Source: Dryas octopetala (Eukaryota; Streptophyta; Magnoliopsida; Rosales; Rosaceae). Taken from it: a stretch of 64,000 nucleotides of DNA. The DNA lies in contig OY992834.1 of NCBI GenBank assembly GCA_963921425.1, positions 26,611,923 to 26,675,922 on the forward strand. Reading direction: 5' to 3'. This document shows, in pieces, positions 45,601-54,200 of the stretch (position 1 is the stretch's first letter; every line of letters starts with the position of its first letter). The translations under genes and the position numbers were made by a program. The notes under the pieces are model-generated. The model saw only the letters and a list, made by a program, of their open reading frames with translations. It did no database searches and was not told the DNA's origin.

Positions 45601-46931
45601 AGGCAAGGCTCGAAAGTGTAGAGCAGCAACTTGAAGTACTTGCCAACAAATCGCAGAATTCTGGATTGCCAAGTTGCTCAAGATTCTGTGCTCCTCCTTT
45701 CTCATGCAATGAATCTGATTCCAACTCTTTCTACAACAGTGGAAATGATTATCCCCGTTGTGAGGCATTTGAATCAGCAAAGGACATTCAATCTGATGCA
45801 CTCCCTATCACACCTTATGACATGTCTGATTCAGTAAATTCCACTCAGTTGTTGCCAAGTCTAGTAGTAACTGCTCCTGAATTTTCGAATGGTGATGATG
45901 AGGAAGAAGATCATGCATCAGATGTAGGGATAACTTCTTCAGTAAATATTCCAAGGCCTGCTTTGACAATTGATGATGCTTTAGCATCTGCTCTAGCTGG
46001 GTTCATGTCTTTGACTTCAACCCAGTCACAGAAATATACTCAAACTCTTTCAGTTAAAGCGCCTGAGTTTTTAAGCGAAGAAGATAGTAGCGTTGACAGA
46101 GAATCTTCGGCAAGAATTGAACATGAAATAGGCACAGATCCATCCATGTGCTTTAATGAAATTGATGTAAAAGAGGGTGAGGACAATGTGATAAGATCTT
46201 CTAATGATGAGCACACTGATAAAACAGACGGAATTGATAGACAGCACCAGCATTACGAGGGTGGAGAAAAAGGCAAACCTGATGGAAATAGTGTTGAGAA
46301 TGCAGTTGATCCGGCCAATCATGGCATGGCTAGAACTGATTTTTATCTGTTAACAGAAGAGTTTGAAATTGGAGAAGTGAGCAGTGAGTTAAGCAACATT
46401 CTGGGCCGTGATAAAACTGATATTCCAAACCTGTTTCCTCAAAATGAGAATGATGATGGATATGATAACACCCAGGAAGATGCTAATACAAATACTGATT
46501 TAACTACTGCAAAGCAAGTGACTGAAGAGAAATCTGACAAAGATATTTTAAAGAATATCCTTGAATTTTCACGGGCTGCTTCTGTGGTGGATTTTGAAAT
46601 TCCAATGCTGGATGTGAAATTCATTTCTCAGGATAGTTGTGATGCCAATTCTTCTCTTAAAGCCCTTTATGATGAATTTCCAGAATCAATGACCGAAGTT
46701 CCTTCCGTCAAGGAAACTGAAACTGGTGATGTGCCCCCAGTTGGTGAGGATTGCAACTTGATTTTGGTGGAGGATGGAGAGCCATGTGGTCCTGCCCCTG
46801 ATGGTAACTTTTCTGTGAATATGGATTACTATAATTTAGAAGAACCTCTGACTGTGAGCATGTGGGATGCAAATCTGCAGGGTAATCATACATGCAATAG
46901 CCATGAAACATTTGCAGGGAGTCTCATTTGA
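42603..46931 (+). CDS. Uncharacterised 823-aa protein with coiled coil
   Basis: Exons 42603-42813, 44265-44605 and 45012-46931 join in phase (2472 nt, 823 aa). ATG 42603 lies in a good plant context (ACACCATGGAA). Residues ~70-220 look globular (VQQVYVRSTARVYEIYYTPD; AFYEATAQINDVNPCVSLTL; LRLLSLERKDCVYVDEIYVF) and may form a beta-rich domain. At ~375-415 is a heptad-like segment: DQLYSRISRIEDLFLRFEDK then ISSIEARLESVEQQLEVLAN, a probable coiled coil. The rest is long, acidic and Ser-rich, probably disordered, with repeated APEF motifs (VVTAPEF, SVKAPEF) and a RPALTIDDALASALAGF block. The layout reminds me of the poorly known PAAT-like (C10orf88) family, but that is a weak guess. No signal peptide or membrane segment seen; likely cytosolic or nuclear. 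Confidence 0.85.
44651..44687. repeat. Poly-C/poly-T run in intron 2
   Basis: About 20 C then about 12 T on the plus strand inside intron 2 of the 823-aa gene. Length is likely to vary between individuals and to be error-prone in assembly. Confidence 0.85.
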
Positions 46932-47419
46932 TGAGTTCCTGTCTACAAGTTTGTTGATCTGTACATAAATTTGTGCTAGACAAGAATTGGTTGTGTACTG
47001 ATTTCCTATTTCTTCTCCCCTACATTACGCATATCAACCAATTCAAAGAAATGTGAGTTGTGACAGCATATTGACGAGTCTCTGAATACTTGTGTGCGCA
47101 TTTCTAAATCTTTGGTATGTTTGTAGCATCACTTCATGGTTTTTTTTTTTTTTTGAAAGTTAAATAGGTATTTAACATATGCATGCACCATATATTAAAG
47201 TCCTCCAACCTGAATTTGATAGCAACAATAGATCGAATATATTTAATAGATTGTAAGAAATTTATCACAATGGTTGTGTACAGAAATTTATTACAAACAT
47301 GATGATCCCCTTTTACAGGGTGATGTACAGAATACTTTTTACAAACATAATAATTAATTTATTCAAGAAAATATATGCATAGGAGTATAGGACAATGCAA
47401 TTTTCAGTTTCTTCATAAA
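46932..47419. other. Convergent 3' ends, spacer
   Basis: Lies between the stop of the plus-strand 823-aa gene and the stop of the minus-strand PGG pseudogene, so it holds both 3' UTRs. A T run at about 47141-47154 is present. Nothing else is recognised. Confidence 0.55.
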
Positions 47420-48190
47420 TTACTTGTGTGGTTTAAATAAACATGTGAAAAAGAATGTGGAATAAATAATGTCGGTGAAAAGGGAATACTGCAGCAAAAC
47501 ATATAGAAGCACTGGGACAACTGCACATCCAGTTACGAGTGCAGGGAGGTAATCTTTACGACCGTAAGCAATAAAAAAAGCCGTGGCAAATGCCACCATC
47601 ATACCCATAATTGAAAGGAAGAGTAATGTGAGTCCCATTATGAGCTTCGAGGGTAAAGATGCAAGAAAATCTCTTTCAGCATACCTTGAGGCTTGAGGTG
47701 AGGATAGCCAACAAAAATGCCAACGCATCAGATACACAAATATGATAAAAATTTGATATGCAGACTTTTCGAAACGTTGATCAAGAATTGTTTGATTATA
47801 ATGATTTCCCATTTGACCAGTTGTTGCTTGATTATACTGATTTCCTCCATGCGCAACAGTAGTCCCTGCAGCAAATAAAACGCCAGCAATAATGGTTGAC
47901 ACGATTGTATAGGATTTTCATCCATTTTTGACCCTCTTTCAATAACTCTTGATGCTCATAAGTGAATAATTCTTGAGGTGTTTTGCCTTGTTGCGGTGTA
48001 GTATCTTGTTGTTGAAATGTAGTGGCTTGTTGCGGTGCAATGCCTTCTTGTTGTAGTGCAATGCATTCAACGCCTTCTTGTTGCAGTGCAGTGCCTTGTT
48101 GTTGCGGTGGAGTGTCTTGTTGTTGCGGTGCAGTGTCTTGTTGCTGTGGTGCAGTGCCTACTTGTTGTGGTGCAGTAGCAGTGCTTTGTT
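47420..48190 (-). pseudogene. Ankyrin/PGG-domain protein, C-terminal exon
   Basis: Minus strand. A Gln-rich stretch runs into TPQELFTYEHQELLKEGQKW and MK, the sequence that precedes the PGG domain in plant ankyrin proteins (ITN1/ACD6-like). A 1-bp shift at about 47905 is needed to enter SYTIVSTIIAGVLFAAGTTV. From there the frame gives the PGG domain with its usual membrane helices: KSAYQIFIIFVYLMRWHF, YAERDFLASLPSKLIMGLTL, AFATAFFIAYGRKDYLPA and LVTGCAVVPVLLYVLLQYSL, stop at 47420. The canonical PGG is HGG here (VAHGGNQ). The ankyrin part lies at 62763-63135, 14.5 kb away across the transposon nest. The family acts at membranes in stress and immunity signalling. The frameshift and insertion make it a pseudogene. 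Confidence 0.8.
47966..48187 (-). repeat. Coding minisatellite: Gln-rich octapeptide repeats
   Basis: About eight to nine units of roughly 24 bp (consensus ACTGCACCGCAACAACAAGA) encode repeats such as GTAPQQQD, TAPQQQD and TPPQQQG. They replace the usual linker before the PGG domain. Units are diverged from one another, and the frame is open across the array into the PGG exon. A double TAA lies just upstream at about 48196. Confidence 0.8.
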
Positions 48191-50028
48191 GTTATTAACT
48201 GAAATTTAGATGGAATGAGCTAGAGGTGATACATTACAGCAAATTTTTAAAGTCAGTGCTCTGACCACCCTAAACTGCTGAGTTGACCATTCTATTTCAA
48301 AATTTCAATTTTACCCTTAAAACAAAAAATTTTAATTTTGTTCGTTGGGTCATTTGACAGTTATCTATATAAATATTTATGATTATTCAACAGTTATCTA
48401 GTGAACATTAGTGAATTATTCGGTAGATAACCACCAAATAGAAATGAAAACAGCATTCGACAGTTATTTGCTGAAATGTTTGTTTATTCGACACTTATCT
48501 GTCGAACATTGGTGGATGTTTCAGTAGATAACCACCGAATGAATCTGGGTGATTTCATCATGTTTTTGCAATAAAGGATAAAATAGGAAAAAAGTTGGAC
48601 AAAATATGTTAGGGTGGTCAACTTAACAGCTGAAGGTGGTCTGCATATATAGCCTCACTCATTTTTTAATTCAGGTGATAAAGTGGCACAAATTTTTTTT
48701 TAGGTGGTGAAGTGAGATCAAGTCCAAAGTTTAGGTAAGTAAAATATAAAAAAGTCTCTAATTTTTTATAAGAAAAGAGTTAGTGGAATCGAGTGAGCAA
48801 ATTGGGTGGGTCTATTTAGAATTATCTTTCTTTTTTAAAAATTTAAATACTCTACTATATGGATTTATGAAAATAACCTTAGAGTTAACAGAAAATTTTA
48901 CGAAAATGGATGATAGGTGCCACAATATTGTCACCTTCGTGAAAATATGGGTGGTTGATTGTAAAATTTTTTTTTTTTAGGTGGTAAATGTGCACATCCC
49001 CAATACTCTTGGTGGTATTAATATATAAATACTCTTGATGGTATTAATATATAAATTTCAATTAATAAAGTAGACAAGTAAAAGTAAGTTGAAAGCTGAA
49101 AGTGTACTGATAAAGTAATGAATCGATCAAATCGTTTACCAATTTAAACATTAAACTTGTATTTTACTTATAGAAATAATCATATAATATATATAAATAA
49201 TTTATTTTCCTTATAACATAATTTCAATATATTTTTAGTATGAAGTACTCAATAGAATTATATTTTAGGCTGTTAACTTATTAATTATTATCATGTCGGC
49301 ATGTGTGGAAGTTATCAATTTCTGGACTCAGCCCCCATTGATTGACGTTGCAGAATTTGCATTGCAAATCGTCATTTTTAGGTTAAAACTCTCAAGCTTT
49401 TGTGGCCAAAAATTTGAAACTTAAATCTTAAAATTTAAGCGATAAACATGCGCAGATCGTTTAGGGAACATAAAATTTTCAACTACCAATCAATCATCAC
49501 TTTTATCTGAAGTGTGGAAATCTCAAAGAAAATCAATGCAACAATGGCATATAGCAGAGATTAATTCAAGCAAACACACGAACACACACAAATCAGAAAC
49601 AAATCAAGGAGAGAGATATTTGGAAAAAGAGAGAAACTGAAGCAAAGGAGAAGTTCTATTAGCTTCTCTTAGACACCTCATACGAAAACAAAACAGGCTA
49701 TATGTTATAAAAATACATCCGTCTCAATAGTCTTGGAAAACACAAAACGACATTGCCAATAGAAGGGTCTAGAAATAGAGAACCCAAAGAATAACACAAA
49801 AGGCTCGAGCTAATTTTTACTCGAGAAAGACATTACAAAAATAACAGTAATAAGAAATTGATTTAATTCCCAACATGTAGTGTGGTTCTAGAATAAACAT
49901 TTGAATAGTTATAATATGCATATGACAAGCTATTCAAAAATATATATACATTATTTTTTTGTTAGAAAAACAAACATACTTACGTACTGTATGATTCTGT
50001 AGGAAGTAGATGATCGAGAGAATAGGTA
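48191..50028. other. Intron-like DNA of the ankyrin pseudogene with a MITE
   Basis: AT-rich, no exon recognised. It contains the inverted-repeat element at 48259-48645. There are also single-arm scraps of a foldback-like text (GATAAAGTGGCACAAA..., TAGGTGGTGAAGTGAGATCA at about 48676-48720 and TTTAGGTGGTAAATGTG near 48977) that resemble one half of the 5833-6271 family. Confidence 0.45.
48259..48645. mobile_element. MITE with ~30-bp inverted ends
   Basis: CTGACCACCCTAAACTGCTG at the left pairs imperfectly with the reverse complement of the right end (AGACCACCTTCAGCTGTTAA); both continue to GTTGACCA. The interior repeats CAGTTATCT...GAACATT.GTG and AGATAACCACC.AAT phrases twice. No target duplication was defined. 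Confidence 0.55.
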
Positions 50029-50152
50029 CCTCGAACTAGTGGCGGAGCTAGAATTTTCATTTAGGGGGGGTCATCCTTAATTAGATGCTTGTTGTTCTTC
50101 TAAATTCATAATCATTATGAAATATAAAACAAGTCATTCCTAATATGAACAT

Positions 50153-51205
50153 TGTTTGTGGGAAAATCCACATCGATCCGAATAGCCAATCACAGCTCGA
50201 CACGTGGCTGGTCAACATCCACCTTGGAGTTGACTCTCAGTGGTCAAACTTTGACCTCCACGTCATCACCACTTAGCACTGCCTCCGCTAGCCCGGACCG
50301 GATCCCCATGCCAGGTCCTCCGTGCCCAGTCCGAGCCGAACCGATGATCTTCCAGGGGATTGAATGTCCATCTTTCCACGGTCATCCTGGTTCGGCTCGG
50401 CTCGGCACCGAAGTGACCTCCTTTCGAGTTCTGACGTCAGCCAGTTAGAGCTCGGAGGGACCCTGGTCCCTATGTTCGGATCGGTCCGGGATCCCATTCC
50501 CGATCCGATCACACATGGACTTCACGCATACGCAGAAAGAACATCTGTCCGGTTCGGCTCGGCCCTCCGCCGCCATTTCCAGGAAGATCACGCTGGGACG
50601 AACCGCCACACTTGAATGCATCTGACACAATCTTCTGACAGATAGAATATCCAGTCTGCATTCATGGCTGCTGGGCAGTTTGCCTGAACCTTCCAGCCTT
50701 GCATTTAATGGAGCATTCAATGCAGCATTGAACGCTGAGGAAGCAGGCAGCTGAGCATGCAACTGGGTCTGACCAGGTGCGTGGGTCTCTGGCAACCATT
50801 CATTCACATGCAGGTATCTTACTCATTAAGGTTTCCTTTGCTTATATATATATCAAGTCAATGTGCAAAAACCACTACTACAAATCTACCCATAAACACT
50901 TACACAAAATTTCCATTCACCAGAGAGCTTACCCAACTTGCTGAGAATAACCCAGAACATTTGCCTTGTTCTTCCTATTCTCCCAAGTTCATCCTCTGTT
51001 CTTCCTCATCCACCACCAAACACCATCACTGATTTCATCATCGGAGTGTGTTTGGCTGGTACCACACCGGTCCATTCCCTTTGATATTGTTTTGTCTACA
51101 GGAAGATCCCAATCAACATCCACATCAACATCCAGCAGGACTTCGGATCAGCCAAGTCATCATCTCTACGTTGTTGCATCTGCCTTACGAGAATTTGCAT
51201 CAACA
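50153..51205 (+). repeat. 5' LTR of the Tat element
   Basis: Begins TGTTTGTGGGAAAATCC and ends GAATTTGCATCAACA. Compared by eye with the 3' LTR it differs at 50225 (t/c), 50415 (g/a) and 50591 (c/t), all transitions, in the same total length. It contains repeated GGCTCGG motifs and a TATA-like run at 50844-50853. Confidence 0.95.
50844..50853 (+). promoter_or_regulatory. TATA-like box in the 5' LTR
   Basis: TATATATATA in the context TTTGCT...TCAAGTC, about 350 bp before the LTR end. It is the only strong TATA-like run in the GC-rich LTR and is the likely core promoter for the genomic transcript. The same site in the 3' LTR is 61977-61986. Confidence 0.6.
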
Positions 51206-51208
51206 GAT

Positions 51209-51218
51209 TGGCGCCGTC
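51209..51218 (+). other. Primer-binding site of the Tat element
   Basis: TGGCGCCGTC starts three bases after the 5' LTR. The first nine bases fit the 3' end of plant tRNA-Asp, and after that the match is lost, so a tRNA-Asp-like primer is the best guess. Confidence 0.6.
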
Positions 51219-51287
51219 TGTAGGAATTGACTTCAGCCGTTGTGTTCATCACCGCAAGCGCTAAGCTCTTCCTTCACGCGAGTCATC

Positions 51288-54200
51288 ATGACTACCATCT
51301 TTCGGGACACCAGCTCTTCCTCAGAAACATCTCAGAATGATGAACAACATCAGCCTGAGACGCCTGAGAAAACGAGGGGAGCACAACTCCCCAGGACATC
51401 AAAGTCCAAAGGTCCCTCGAAAATCCGAGCTGCCCATAAACTCCTTAAGGAGAGCCGGCGACATCTAGCCGCAGAGAATGCACTCCTGAAGCAGAATAAT
51501 GAGCTGCTTGCAAAACAGGCCAAGCTGGCCGGCGAACTTGCACGCCATCGTGCTCAGCTCGAGAACAGTGAGGGATCGGGCTTCCGATCGCGTCGGACCC
51601 GAACCGAGCAGGAGGTCCTTTCACCATCTCCTTCTCGGCAAAGCACTCCTGCCGAGCCGAACGACCAGACCGATCGGCAGGACTCGGATCACGTCTTCCC
51701 GGGCTTCGAGGACATGCCCCCGGCCGAACAGGCCGAGTGCCTGAACGCCCACCGTCTTCTTCAGCAAAAACAGGCGGCTTTCGGGAAGCGTGCCCCCAAG
51801 AATTCGAGCGGAGACCGTGCCGACCCGAATACAAACCAACGACCCCCGGCCCAATCAAGGTTGGGGGCCAACAGTTCTGCCGGTTCGGCCGAAACCAGGG
51901 TCCCGATTGGGGATAGGCTCGGCCCCATTACCAGCCAGGACCCTTCCCCATCAGGAGCTCACTCAGGGAGACGATCGGTGAGCGATCGACTGGGATCGAC
52001 TATGATCATGTCGGATCGACGACCGGTGAGCGAGAGGATCACTCGCCAGCCGGTGAGTGAGAGACTCGGTAACCAGGCCGAATGCTCGGGGGAAAATGCG
52101 GCCGAGCCGACCCCGCCCGACGTGGAAAATCTTGTCCGGACTCTGGTCCAGGACCAAATCCGGAGCGTCCACGATCGGCTCGGCCATGTCGAGGTCTCCA
52201 GGGGGTACACCGGTAGGGCCGACCACGGAGAGGAACTCCCCCTCCCGTACACCAGCAGAATCCTGGATGCTGAGGTCTCCCGCGACACCAAACCCCCCAA
52301 GATGGATCAGTACGATGGGACCAAGGATCCCTACGACCATCTTGACAGTTTCAGATACGCCATGGAGGCCCGCCAGGCATCTGAAGCCACGAAGTGCAGA
52401 ATCTTCCCTTCGACCTTGAAGGGCTCGACTCGGGGATGGTTCCGAACTCTCCAACCGAACTCCGTCGATTCATTCTCCGACCTCCGAAGGGCCTTCCTGG
52501 CGAGATATCGGGTTGTATCCGAACGACTCTACAACTTGAACGATATGTCGCTCGTTAAGCAGCAGGAAGGGGAGAGCCTCAAGGCCTATCTGATCCGCTT
52601 CAACATCGAGTATACGAAGTGTGACGATTGCGACGATAGGTCAGCTAAGAACGCCCTCATGCAAGGTCTGCACGCCGGGGGACTCCGCTCCCACCTAATG
52701 AGGAATCCTCCCTCCACTTACGATGAGCTCTCTGCCGAAGCCACTAAGTGGGCGAGGGCTGAGGAGTGGGACGCTCAGGTGGAGGCCCTGAACCCCAGGC
52801 CGACCTCGGCCAAGAGGAAGGAGGGAGAGGTCGCAACTCCCAAACCCCAGGTCCAATCCAAGAAGACCAGGACCGAGGAGCCACGCCAACTTTTGGGCAA
52901 GGGACCCAAATTTGTCCAGTACACGGAGTATACTCCCCTCAACGCTGGTCTGGAGACGATCTATTCCAAGATCAAAGACCAACTCCCAGCTGCCAGGGAG
53001 ATCAAGGGACCACCCCCAGACAAAATCAAGGAGGGCGTCTTCTGCAAGTACCACTCCAATCACGGCCACGTCACGGGTGATTGCTACGCCCTCCGCGACG
53101 GAATTGAGACTCTTGCCCGGGCGGGTAAGATCAACCAATTCCTGGCCGGCGGGCCTAGGGTACCCAAGGCCGCGCTGAAGAAGCCCACCAACACCATCGA
53201 GGTCCAGGATGCTGCCATAGGATCAATCGGCGGGGGACCAACCTTCGTGGGGAGCTCGAACCGATCCCAGAAGGAGTATGTCAGACAGGCGGCTCAAGCT
53301 CACGAGTCCCTGTCGATCCAGGCAGGTCAGTCCAGCACTTCCAAAAGACAGCGGAAGGACTGGGCGCCGGTCACCTTTGAGCCGAACGAGGCAAATGAGA
53401 TCATCTTCCCCCACTATGATCCAGTCGTCATAGTGGCTGAGGTGGCCGGAACAACCATCGCGCGCTCCTTCGTCGATGGAGGGAGTTCAGTCAACATCCT
53501 CTACCACTCTGCGTTCGCGCAGATGGGCATCGGCGAGGATAAGCTGGAGACCGACACACCTGCCTTGGTCGGGTTCGGGGGAGAAGTGGTTCAGCCCCTC
53601 GGACACATCTACCTTCCCCTTTCGCTCGGGAAGGGACCGATCAAGAAGACCTGCATGACGTACTTCATTGTCGTCAAGCGGCCGTCAGCCTACAACATCA
53701 TTCTGGGCAGACCGGCTCTGGTCGACCTTGACTGCATCGTCCATTACGCCAACCTCCTCATCAAATGTCCGGTGGGCGACGACTGCATCGTCATTCAGGG
53801 AGACCAGTGCTCGGCTCGGTCTTGCTACGCCGCTTCGATCAAGCAGAAGGGTCAGCTGCCGAACTCACAGGAACTCGACTCCATCGCTGATTCGGGCAGG
53901 TGGCCGAGGGCGGAGACATTCAATTTCATTTCCGAGCCGAACCCAGAATCTCGGCCCCTTCCCGCCGAGGCCTGGGAGGAAGTGCCGATCTCGGCCGAGA
54001 CACCGGATCGGCTCGTCCGAGTGGGGACTCAGATCAGCCCCGAGCAACGTTCTGCCATCATTGACTTCCTCCGTGCCAATGCGGAAGTGTTCGCCTGGTC
54101 TTACGATGACATGCCAGGCATATCGTCTGACGTGATCACCCACAGGCTGAACACCGACCCGGGATGCAAACCGGTCCGTCAGAAGAGGAGGTCATACGAT

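Noticed and set aside
50152..51223. LTR frames of 60-120 codons repeated at both element ends
   Set aside because: Identical because the LTRs are identical; no domain, and they cross the promoter region.
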